A DNA stretch of 5,784 nucleotides from Clostridia bacterium (GTDB lineage Bacteria > Bacillota > Clostridia > Saccharofermentanales > UBA5734), in NCBI GenBank assembly GCA_017997315.1, contig JAGOFF010000157.1:1-5784 (forward strand), given 5' to 3'. The notes below the pieces were generated by a model. That model was not told the DNA's origin and made no database searches. It saw only the letters and a program-made list of their open reading frames with translations. Of the stretch, positions 1 to 5,784 are shown piece by piece. The position numbers and the translations under genes are program-made. Within the stretch, counting starts at the first letter, position 1; the number at the start of each line of letters is the position of its first letter.

Positions 1-142
1 GCTTCGGAGGATCCGGACAGGATGTCGCGGGAGGTCTTCCGGATGGACTCGGGTGCGGGGTTTCCGGCCACGCGCCCGGTTTTGCGGTGTCCGCCGGATC
101 GGCGGCCGTCCGTAACGAGATGTACGGCGTTGGCCGCCTGAT

Positions 143-172
143 TTGTACACCGGTCCGCTGCGATGGTATTCT
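143..172 (+). promoter_or_regulatory. Candidate sigma-70/SigA-type promoter for the proC operon
   Basis: An AT-richer patch interrupts the GC-rich sequence here. It contains TGG-TATTCT at 164-172, which fits an extended -10 (TGnTATAAT, 4 of 6 core bases). A weak -35-like TTGTAC lies at 143-148 (3 of 6 against TTGACA) with an 18-bp spacer. Transcription would start near 179-181, so the three 17-bp repeats would lie in the 5' leader of the mRNA. TATGGT at 176-181 is an alternative -10 without a good -35. This is inferred from consensus matching and position only; no other better promoter is visible in front of the five-gene run. Confidence 0.35.
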
Positions 173-183
173 TTGTATGGTAC

Positions 184-235
184 GGTCCGTCGCGGATTGC
201 AGTCCGGCACGGACTGCGGTCCGGAACGGACCCGA
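184..235 (+). repeat. Three tandem 17-bp repeats forming three abutting hairpins
   Basis: Units start at 185, 202 and 219, each beginning GTCCG and carrying CGGA(C/T) eight bases further on. Adjacent units match at 13/17 and 12/17 positions. Each unit contains an imperfect or perfect palindrome GTCCG-N3-CGGAC. As RNA they would give three hairpins directly next to each other: 184-198 (6 bp including two G-U pairs, loop UCG), 199-217 (perfect 8 bp, loop GCA) and 218-232 (perfect 6 bp, loop GAA). The last ends two bases before the proC Shine-Dalgarno. An alternative nested pairing (202-206 with 227-231, 210-214 with 219-223) is also possible. The role is unknown: a protein operator array and a structured mRNA leader are both compatible with the sequence. 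Confidence 0.8.
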
Positions 236-240
236 GGAGG
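235..240 (+). promoter_or_regulatory. Ribosome binding site of proC
   Basis: AGGAGG is a full-strength Shine-Dalgarno 7 nt before the ATG at 248. It decides the proC start: the frame stays open upstream to 143, but that extension would read through the hairpin repeats and add 35 residues ahead of the Rossmann fold. The site sits almost against the last hairpin (218-232), so leader folding could influence ribosome access. Confidence 0.85.
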
Positions 241-247
241 AGACAGG

Positions 248-1054
248 ATGAAGCTTGCGGTGATCGGCACCGGAAACATGGGACAGGCACTGGTGGACGG
301 CATGGTGAAAAGCGGGCGGTTGGATCCGGCCGACCTGTGCGTCTACGATATCGACGTCACCAAGGCGCGGGCTTTGGCGGCGCGATGCGGAGCCGGTCTG
401 GCGGAAACGCCGGCGGATGCCGTGATGGGGGCGACCCATGTCATGGTCGTCGTCAAACCCCAGGTTTTCTCCGAAGCGATGCTCCCCCTTGCCGGAGCGG
501 TTCCGCAGGACGCCGTTCTCATCGTGGTCGCGGCGGGAGTCCACGTGGCCCGGATCCGTTCCATCGCGGGTCCCGATATCGGAATTGCGCGCGTCATGCC
601 CAATACGCCGGCACTGGTCGGCGCGGGGGTCAGCGCGGTCTGTTTCGACAAGGTGGACGAAGAGGGACGCAGGTCGGTGGTTTCGCTGCTGGAAGCCTGC
701 GGGATCGTGATCGAATGCGACGAGAAGTCCGTGGATATCCTTGGCGCGGTCGCGAGCACCGGACCTGCCTGGACGATGCTTTTCATCGAGGCGCTCGCGG
801 ACGGCGGGGTGCTGTCCGGACTCCCGCGGGACATCGCGCTGCGGGCCGCGGCGGCCACCGTGATGGGCTCCGGCAAGCTCTGCCTGGATTCCGGCCTCCA
901 TCCGGGCGTTCTCAAGGATCAGGTCTGTTCGCCCGGCGGAACCACGATCGAGGGGATCCGGGCGCTGGAGCGGGGCGCATTCCGTTCCACGGTGATCGAA
1001 GCGGTCGCCGCGGCGATGGAAAAGACCGGAAAGATGGCCGGCCGCGATGCCTGA
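248..1054 (+). CDS. proC: Pyrroline-5-carboxylate reductase
   Basis: Catalyses the last step of proline biosynthesis, the NAD(P)H-dependent reduction of 1-pyrroline-5-carboxylate to L-proline, in the cytosol. The 268-residue product has the usual family length. The N-terminus is a Rossmann dinucleotide site with GTGNMG at residues 7-12, followed by the VKPQ segment near residue 69 and VMPNTPALVGAG from residue 116. The C-terminal dimerisation and substrate domain carries STGPAW at 170-175 and the P5CR family signature at 219-241 (PGVLKDQVCSPGGTT...GIRALE). The start was chosen for its AGGAGG site 7 nt upstream and because residue 1 directly precedes the first beta strand. The stop overlaps the start of rnhA by 8 nt. 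A minor oddity is Trp175, where many homologues have Tyr or Phe after SGSGPA. Identification rests on clear family motifs; physiological cofactor preference cannot be read from the sequence. Confidence 0.96.
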   Translation: MKLAVIGTGNMGQALVDGMVKSGRLDPADLCVYDIDVTKARALAARCGAGLAETPADAVMGATHVMVVVKPQVFSEAMLPLAGAVPQDAVLIVVAAGVHVARIRSIAGPDIGIARVMPNTPALVGAGVSAVCFDKVDEEGRRSVVSLLEACGIVIECDEKSVDILGAVASTGPAWTMLFIEALADGGVLSGLPRDIALRAAAATVMGSGKLCLDSGLHPGVLKDQVCSPGGTTIEGIRALERGAFRSTVIEAVAAAMEKTGKMAGRDA

Positions 1055-1544
1055 GACGGCCGATGGGCGGGACAGCGCCCGCTGGAGTGTGGACGTGTAC
1101 ACGGACGGCGCCTGTTCCGGAAATCCGGGACCGGGAGGCTGGGCCGCGATCCTGGTGGCCGCCGGCAAGGAGCGCGAGATCACGGGCTTCGAACCCTCGA
1201 CCACGAACAACCGGATGGAACTGACCGCAGCCATCGAAGCGCTGCGCCGCCTCAAACGTCCATGTGACGTCCGGCTGTACAGCGACAGTGCCTATCTGGT
1301 TTCCGCCTTTACGCGCGGCTGGCTGGTGAACTGGAAAAAGAACGGGTGGAAGAACGCCTCGAGGGACCCGGTCAGCAACCAGGACCTGTGGGAGGAGCTG
1401 GACCGTCTTGCCGCCGTCCACCGGATCGAGTGGATCAAGGTGGCGGGACATGCGGACAATGAGAAAAACAACCGATGCGACGCCCTGGCGGTCGCAAGCA
1501 TCCGGGAAGGCCGGCAGTCCGCCGGGAAGGAGGGCGCTTTTTGA
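1047..1544 (+). CDS. rnhA: Ribonuclease HI
   Basis: Endonuclease that cuts the RNA strand of RNA-DNA hybrids (R-loops, primer remnants), using two metal ions in the cytosol. The 165-residue product is close to the E. coli enzyme in length and type. Visible motifs are YTDGACSGNPGPGGW (catalytic Asp20), TNNRMELTAAIEAL (Glu58), LYSDSAYL (Asp80) and GHADNEKNNRCD (His135 and Asp145), so the full D-E-D-D set and the catalytic histidine are present. The basic handle region (WLVNWKKNGWKN, about 92-103) used for hybrid binding is also there. The ATG lies inside the end of proC (8-nt overlap) and has no strong Shine-Dalgarno, only a weak purine run near 1028-1034, which suggests translation coupled to proC. 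A GTG at codon 15 is a possible but less likely start. The stop overlaps the next gene's TTG as TTGA. Confidence 0.97.
   Translation: MPETADGRDSARWSVDVYTDGACSGNPGPGGWAAILVAAGKEREITGFEPSTTNNRMELTAAIEALRRLKRPCDVRLYSDSAYLVSAFTRGWLVNWKKNGWKNASRDPVSNQDLWEELDRLAAVHRIEWIKVAGHADNEKNNRCDALAVASIREGRQSAGKEGAF
1527..1533 (+). promoter_or_regulatory. Ribosome binding site deciding the TTG start of the Nudix gene
   Basis: AAGGAGG lies within the last codons of rnhA, 7 nt before TTG at 1541. The only ATG upstream in this frame (1475) lies deep in rnhA, has no comparable site and would add 22 Arg/Gly-rich residues. The spacing and the TTGA stop-start overlap make TTG the best-supported start. Confidence 0.85.
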
Positions 1545-2092
1545 CGAAGGAAGAGACTCTCCGGACCGAAGTCCGGTTTGTCGGCCGGGTGGTCCAGGTC
1601 GAGGAACTCGCTGTCCTGCTGCCCGACGGTGCGGTCGGGCGGCGCGAGATCGTGCGCCACGGCGGCGGGGCCGCGATCGTGGCGACGGACGGAACGGGGC
1701 GGGTGGTCATGGTCCGGCAGTACCGGAAAGCCGCCGAACAGGAAATGCTCGAAATCCCGGCCGGGAAGCTGGAATCCGGCGAGGATCCCGCACAGTGCGC
1801 GATCCGTGAACTGCGGGAAGAGACCGGTTACCGCGCCAACTCCGCCCGTCCGCTGACGCGGTTCTATCCGACGCCCGGCTACTGCAGCGAGATCCTCCAT
1901 GTGTTCCGCGCGGAAGGCGTGCTCCCGGGCGAAAGCCAGCCGGATGAAGGGGAGCATGTCGAGCCGCTGCTGGTCGACCTGGCCGACTGCCTTGCGATGA
2001 TCCGTGACGGAAGGATCTGCGATGCGAAAACCATCATCGGAATCCAGATGCTGGCCGGAGAGTCCGCCGACGCCAGGGAGGCGGTCCTGTGA
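1541..2092 (+). CDS. Nudix hydrolase, ADP-ribose pyrophosphatase-like
   Basis: Predicted to hydrolyse ADP-ribose or a related nucleoside diphosphate sugar to AMP plus the sugar phosphate, a cytosolic clean-up and NAD-turnover function. The 183-residue product has a complete Nudix box at residues 75-97: Gly75, Glu81, then REL-REETGY, matching GX5EX7REUXEEXGU. Glu90, Glu93 and Glu94 are the expected metal ligands. A proline 16 residues after the box's last glycine (Pro112 within FYPTPGYCSE) is the hallmark of the ADP-ribose pyrophosphatase subgroup, as is the N-terminal strand region with REIVRHGGGAAIVA and VRQYRKAAEQEMLEIPAG. The TTG start is supported by AAGGAGG 7 nt upstream and by coupling to the rnhA stop; the stop overlaps the ftsK GTG as GTGA. 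The Nudix assignment is firm and the exact substrate is inferred; other nucleotide sugars are possible. Confidence 0.92.
   Translation: MTKEETLRTEVRFVGRVVQVEELAVLLPDGAVGRREIVRHGGGAAIVATDGTGRVVMVRQYRKAAEQEMLEIPAGKLESGEDPAQCAIRELREETGYRANSARPLTRFYPTPGYCSEILHVFRAEGVLPGESQPDEGEHVEPLLVDLADCLAMIRDGRICDAKTIIGIQMLAGESADAREAVL
2075..2081 (+). promoter_or_regulatory. Ribosome binding site of the ftsK-type gene
   Basis: AGGGAGG lies inside the end of the Nudix gene, 7 nt before GTG at 2089. It supports the GTG start and the GTGA overlap with the preceding stop. Confidence 0.75.
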
Positions 2093-4614
2093 CACGCCGC
2101 AAGGAGGATAAAAACCGGGAAATCTCCGGGATCGTCTATCTGGCGGTCGCTTTGCTGCTGGCGTTCGCCTTCTACTTCCCGCCGGATCTGACCGGATGGC
2201 TCGGTAAGGCCGCCACCGGTCTGTTCCGGGGAGCCATCGGGGTTGTTTCCTACGGGGTACCTGTGTTTTTCGTCTATCTGGCCGCCGAGTCGTTCCGGGA
2301 GAAACGAAGCGCGATCCGACGGCAGCGTTATACGTATACGTTGATCTGCGTGGTCTGTCTGGCGGCACTGTTCCATATCTTCACCATCGACCAGACCGCG
2401 TTCCGCTCGCTGGTTGACGGATCGGAACACCCCGCATGGGAGGCGATCCTCACCTTGTGGCGCACCGGCACGGACGCGTCCCGCTTCCCGGCGCTGGGCG
2501 GCGCACTTTCGGGCGGAGTGGCCGGCGGGCTTGTCGCTACGGCCCTGTATGCGATCGGCGGCCGTGTGGGAGCCCCGTTGCTGCTGATCTCGGTCATGGT
2601 GATCCAGGTCATCCTGATCTTCGACGTATCTCTCCGCAAGGCGGCAGGCACCGCGAAAAGCGCAATCCAGGAAACCGGCAGCCGTATGAACGACGCGCTT
2701 CGCGAGCGCGTGCGGACCTTGCGTGAGCGGGCCGCGCAGGAAACCGTTCCGGCGGATGCGCATTTTTCGGCGCCGGATTCCGCGGAAGCCGTCGAGCCGG
2801 AATACGACCACCGGATCGATGAATCCCCGCCGGACATTTCCGTCTGGATTCCCGAGTCTGCCGAACCGGATGAGACGGCGGGGGAGACCGTCGAGGAGGT
2901 CCGCCCTCCAAGAAAACGGAAGCCGGAGGATCTGCGGGGGACGCCTCCCGGAGAGCCGGAACCGGAGTCCGGACCGGATGGCGGAGAGGATGCGGGCGAA
3001 GGGAGCGGAGAACCGACCGTCCTGCCGGCCGGTATCGTGCACATCGGGTTGCCGTCGAAGAAGACCGGCCGCAAGGCTTCAGGCAAGGCGGGAGCGGACT
3101 TGGCGACCGGAGGGGATGCCGAGGACGCCGAGGATGTCACCGCAGGTCCGGACGCATCACCGCCTGTACCCTATACGCCACCGCCGTCGACCCTCCTGCA
3201 GCCGGGGCGTGCAAGCAACGCCGTGGCCAATGCGATCACGGTCAACAGCCTCGGCCGCAAGCTCGAGGAGACCCTGGCGAGCTTCGGAATCGCCGCCAAG
3301 GTCAGCAACATCACCAGCGGACCCTCCATCACCCGCTTCGAACTCATTCCCGGACCGGGGATCAAAGTCAGCCGCATCGTCAGCCTGTCGGACGACATCG
3401 CGCTCAGCCTGGCCGCCGTCGGAGTCCGGATCGAGGCTCCGATTCCCGGAAAGTCCGCGATCGGCGTCGAGATCCCGAACAAGGAAACCGCCCCGGTCGC
3501 ACTCCGCGGACTCATCGAATCGCAGGAGTACCGCCAGTTCCCGTCCCGCCTGTCCGCGGTCCTCGGACGCGACATTGCCGGACAGCCGATCCTGTGCGAC
3601 ATCACGCGCATGCCGCACCTCATGATCGCGGGAGCCACCGGTTCCGGAAAGTCCGTCTGCATCAACGCCTTGCTGATGAGCGTTCTCTTCCGAGCGCATC
3701 CGGATGAGGTCAAATTGATCCTGATCGATCCGAAAGTCGTCGAACTCAGCATGTACAACGGGATTCCGCATCTGCTGGTCCCGGTGGTCACGGATCCCAA
3801 GAAAGCCTCGTTTGCGCTCATATGGGCGGTCAATGAGATGAACAACCGGTACCGCAAGTTCTCTGAACGCGCGGTCCGGGACATCACAGCGTACAATGCG
3901 GCAGCGCCGGACGAAGGGTACGATCCGATGCCGCTCATCCTGATCGTCATCGACGAGCTTGCGGACCTGATGGCGACATCCCCGACCGAAGTCGAGGATG
4001 CCATCGCCCGCCTGACCGCCATGGCGCGGGCCGCCGGCATCCATCTCGTCATCGCGACGCAGCGCCCGTCCGTCGATGTCATCACGGGCGTCATCAAGGC
4101 CAACATCCCCTCCCGCATCGCGTTTGCGGTCGCCTCCCAGGTCGATTCGCGCACCATCCTCGACATGGCCGGCGCTGAAAAACTGCTCGGCAAAGGCGAT
4201 ATGCTGTATTTCCCGCAGAGTTCGCCCAAACCGATCCGCGGACAGGGAGCCATGGTGACCGACGCCGAGGTCGAAACGGTCATCGCCTACTTGAAAGCCC
4301 AGAACAGGGAAGGATACGATACGGCCACCGCGGAAGCGATCGTCGCGACGCCGGTCGCGGGCACCGGCCGCGAGACCCAGGATGCGGATGAACTGCTGCC
4401 GGCCGCTGTGGAGATCGTCATCGAGGCGGGGTACGCCTCCGTGTCGCTGCTGCAGCGCAGGATGAACGTGGGGTATCCGCGCGCGGCGAGGTTGATCGAC
4501 CGCATGCAGGAAGCCGGATACGTCGGTCCTTTCGAAGGCAGCAAGCCGCGCAAGGTCATCATCACCCGGCAGCGATGGATGGAGATCCAGTCCGCCGGGA
4601 ACGAGGATTCCTGA
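2089..4614 (+). CDS. ftsK: DNA translocase FtsK/SpoIIIE
   Basis: Membrane-anchored hexameric ATPase that pumps double-stranded DNA to clear chromosomes from the division or sporulation septum. The 841-residue product shows the standard three-part layout. The N-terminus has about five hydrophobic membrane segments (roughly 14-31, 48-66, 82-98, 137-157 and 162-180). A Pro/Glu/Gly-rich acidic linker follows (about 200-357) with a short basic patch. The motor begins near VPYTPPPSTLL (about 360-370). Walker A is GATGSGKS at 515-522 and Walker B is LILIVIDELADLM ending at 628 (Asp622, Glu623). The RecA-like core continues through IATQRPSVDVITG and DMAGAEKLLGKGDMLY. The C-terminal winged-helix gamma domain (about 766-830, SLLQRRMNVGYPRAARLIDRM) is intact, so orientation reading of DNA is expected. 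GTG start has a good Shine-Dalgarno. Sequence alone does not separate a vegetative FtsK from SpoIIIE; I use ftsK as the general name. Its stop is 3 nt before the next gene. Confidence 0.97.
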   Translation: MTRRKEDKNREISGIVYLAVALLLAFAFYFPPDLTGWLGKAATGLFRGAIGVVSYGVPVFFVYLAAESFREKRSAIRRQRYTYTLICVVCLAALFHIFTIDQTAFRSLVDGSEHPAWEAILTLWRTGTDASRFPALGGALSGGVAGGLVATALYAIGGRVGAPLLLISVMVIQVILIFDVSLRKAAGTAKSAIQETGSRMNDALRERVRTLRERAAQETVPADAHFSAPDSAEAVEPEYDHRIDESPPDISVWIPESAEPDETAGETVEEVRPPRKRKPEDLRGTPPGEPEPESGPDGGEDAGEGSGEPTVLPAGIVHIGLPSKKTGRKASGKAGADLATGGDAEDAEDVTAGPDASPPVPYTPPPSTLLQPGRASNAVANAITVNSLGRKLEETLASFGIAAKVSNITSGPSITRFELIPGPGIKVSRIVSLSDDIALSLAAVGVRIEAPIPGKSAIGVEIPNKETAPVALRGLIESQEYRQFPSRLSAVLGRDIAGQPILCDITRMPHLMIAGATGSGKSVCINALLMSVLFRAHPDEVKLILIDPKVVELSMYNGIPHLLVPVVTDPKKASFALIWAVNEMNNRYRKFSERAVRDITAYNAAAPDEGYDPMPLILIVIDELADLMATSPTEVEDAIARLTAMARAAGIHLVIATQRPSVDVITGVIKANIPSRIAFAVASQVDSRTILDMAGAEKLLGKGDMLYFPQSSPKPIRGQGAMVTDAEVETVIAYLKAQNREGYDTATAEAIVATPVAGTGRETQDADELLPAAVEIVIEAGYASVSLLQRRMNVGYPRAARLIDRMQEAGYVGPFEGSKPRKVIITRQRWMEIQSAGNEDS

Positions 4615-4617
4615 TCC

Positions 4618-5784
4618 GTGCCGTTTCTGCCGGTCAACCGGGAAGGGATGCGGGAACGCGGCTGGGAAACGCTGGATTTCCTGTTCCTGTCCGCGGACGC
4701 ATACGTCGACCATCCATCTTTCGGGACGGCACTGCTGACCCGGCTGCTCGAGGCGGAAGGATACCGGGTCGGGATCGTCGCCCAGCCAGACGTATCGGAC
4801 ACGGAGTGTCTGCAGTCCATGGGCCGGCCGCGGCTTGGCGTCCTGGTCTCGTCCGGTGTCGTGGATTCCATGGTCGACAATTACACCGCCGCCCGGAAAC
4901 CGCGTTCCGGGGACCGGTATTCACCGGGGGGCAAGGCGGGGCGGCGCCCCGACCGGGTGACCATCCGATACTGCAACCTGGTCCGTGAACAGTTCGGCGA
5001 CATTCCGCTGATCATCGGCGGCGTCGAGTCCAGCCTGCGCCGGTTCGCGCACTACGACTACTGGGACGACGCGGTGCGCCGCAGCATCCTGCAGGACAGC
5101 CGCGCGGACATCCTGGTCTATGGAATGGGCGAACGTGCCCTGCTTTCCATCGCCGCGCTGCTGGACAAGGGAGTCGGGGTATCCGGTATCCAGACGGTTC
5201 CCGGAACCTGTGTGATGGCCGCATCGGAACGCATGCCGGAACGTCTCCGTGGCTTTCTCGAGACGGCCGGATCCCTGAACGATAATTTCCAGCCGACGTT
5301 TGCACGACCTTTTCCGGACGACGGCCGGCATGTGCTCCTGCCTCCGTACGAAACGGTCCGCGACGACCGCAGGGCCTACGCGGACGCGTTCCGGATCCAG
5401 TATCTCGAGCAGGACGCCGTGCACGGCCGGACCTTGCTGCAGCGCCATGGCGTCCGCTATGTGATCCAGAATCCGCCTGCGCGCGCGCTGCGGCAGAAAG
5501 AGCTCGACCGGCTGTACACCTTTCCATTCGAGCGGCGGGCGCATCCGATGTACGACGCGCTGGGCGGCGTGCCCTCCATTGAGGAGGTGTCGCGAAGCAT
5601 CACCGCGCATCGGGGATGTTTCGGGGGATGCAATTTCTGCGCGATCACTTTCCATCAAGGCCGGGTGGTTCAGAACCGCAGCCCGGGATCCATTCTGGCC
5701 GAAGCCGAAAAAATCGTATCGGATCCGGACTTCAAAGGATACATCCACGATATCGGCGGGCCCACGGCGAACTTCCACATGCCC
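4618..5784 (+). CDS. ygiQ: YgiQ-family radical SAM protein, 3' end outside window
   Basis: Radical S-adenosylmethionine enzyme of the YgiQ (UPF0313) family; its substrate is not established. The frame is open from GTG 4618 to the edge, 389 codons with no stop, so the protein is cut off by the window rather than broken. Family signatures in order are PFLPVNREGM near the N-terminus, DAYVDHPSFG at 27-36, EGYRVGIVAQPD, GRRPDRVTIRYCNLVRE, the IIGGVESSLRRFAHYDYWDD stretch, and the 4Fe-4S cluster motif CFGGCNFC (Cys334, Cys338, Cys341, CX3CX2C). DIGGPTANF at 378-386 follows. The first third resembles a cobalamin-binding-like fold that precedes the radical SAM barrel. The GTG start is 3 nt after the ftsK stop with a modest GAGGA at 4603-4607; it aligns with the conserved PFLP start of the family. 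Family assignment is very strong; function is unknown. Confidence 0.95.
   Translation, partial: MPFLPVNREGMRERGWETLDFLFLSADAYVDHPSFGTALLTRLLEAEGYRVGIVAQPDVSDTECLQSMGRPRLGVLVSSGVVDSMVDNYTAARKPRSGDRYSPGGKAGRRPDRVTIRYCNLVREQFGDIPLIIGGVESSLRRFAHYDYWDDAVRRSILQDSRADILVYGMGERALLSIAALLDKGVGVSGIQTVPGTCVMAASERMPERLRGFLETAGSLNDNFQPTFARPFPDDGRHVLLPPYETVRDDRRAYADAFRIQYLEQDAVHGRTLLQRHGVRYVIQNPPARALRQKELDRLYTFPFERRAHPMYDALGGVPSIEEVSRSITAHRGCFGGCNFCAITFHQGRVVQNRSPGSILAEAEKIVSDPDFKGYIHDIGGPTANFHMP

Larger units (their letters stand above)
1..247. other. Non-assigned region upstream of proC
   Basis: No recognisable gene lies here. Two + strand frames are open from the left edge: one ends at a TGA at 139-141, the other at a TGA at 249-251 that overlaps the proC ATG as ATGA. 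The second translates to a Gly/Cys-rich stretch with no motif I recognise and includes the hairpin repeats, so it is probably chance. On the - strand a GTG at 71 could begin a divergent gene running off the left edge (start MAGNPAPESIRKTSRDIL), but no Shine-Dalgarno precedes it. A perfect 6-bp inverted repeat (CCGCCG-GAT-CGGCGG, 91-105) has no T-tract on either strand and so is not a clear terminator. The right half holds the candidate promoter and leader repeats annotated separately. Confidence 0.5.

Noticed and set aside
91..105. Perfect 6-bp inverted repeat CCGCCG-GAT-CGGCGG as an intrinsic terminator
   Set aside because: No T-tract follows it on either strand; a GC palindrome this short is not surprising here.
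143..247. 35-residue N-terminal extension of ProC from a TTG at 143
   Set aside because: It would translate the hairpin repeats, has no ribosome binding site, and precedes an already complete Rossmann start at 248 with AGGAGG.
163..1224. 353-codon + strand frame overlapping proC and rnhA
   Set aside because: Arg/Gly-rich shadow in another frame of proC; the proC frame carries every family signature.
1292..3042. Long - strand open frames (1292-2368, 1879-3042) opposite rnhA, Nudix and the start of ftsK
   Set aside because: Low-complexity Arg/Pro/Gly-rich translations with no motif, fully opposite well-identified genes.
4640..4647. GGGAAGGG, matching the E. coli KOPS consensus GGGNAGGG, beside ftsK
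   Set aside because: A single match is expected by chance in a GC-rich window this long, and the orienting motif differs between lineages.
3157..4713. 518-codon open frame on the - strand opposite the ftsK-type gene
   Set aside because: It mirrors the FtsK motor, whose motifs are unmistakable on the + strand. Its Asp/Arg/Gly-rich translation has no domain; long antisense frames are common in GC-rich DNA.
4921..5778. 285-codon - strand open frame opposite ygiQ
   Set aside because: The + strand frame encodes a clear YgiQ protein with its cysteine motif; the antisense product shows no recognisable features.

Overview
The window is GC-rich bacterial DNA (roughly 60-65% GC by eye), almost fully coding on the + strand. 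It has strong AGGAGG-type ribosome binding sites, frequent GTG/TTG starts, and an FtsK/SpoIIIE translocase gene followed directly by a YgiQ-type radical SAM gene. That combination fits a GC-rich member of the Bacillota (a Clostridia-like lineage). No rRNA or other taxonomic marker is present, so this is an inference from style and gene order.

Layout: positions 1-247 hold no gene I can assign. This stretch contains a candidate extended -10 promoter (about 143-172) and three tandem 17-bp repeats that can fold into three abutting hairpins (184-232), ending just before the proC ribosome binding site. Five genes then follow on the same strand with essentially no space between them: proC (248-1054), rnhA (1047-1544), a Nudix ADP-ribose pyrophosphatase-like gene (1541-2092, TTG start), an FtsK/SpoIIIE DNA translocase (2089-4614, GTG start) and the first 389 codons of a YgiQ-family radical SAM protein (4618 to the window edge, GTG start). 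The junctions are an 8-nt overlap, a TTGA overlap, a GTGA overlap and a 3-nt gap, which argues for one polycistronic transcript with translational coupling.

The genes do not form a single pathway. They are housekeeping functions: the last step of proline synthesis, removal of RNA from RNA-DNA hybrids, nucleotide-sugar clean-up, chromosome translocation at division or sporulation, and a radical SAM enzyme of unknown substrate. Grouping them probably reflects shared basal expression, though rnhA and ftsK both act on chromosome maintenance. All key catalytic motifs look intact. I see no mobile element, CRISPR array, tRNA or rRNA, and no convincing undescribed multi-gene system. The least explained structure is the repeat/hairpin leader in front of proC.
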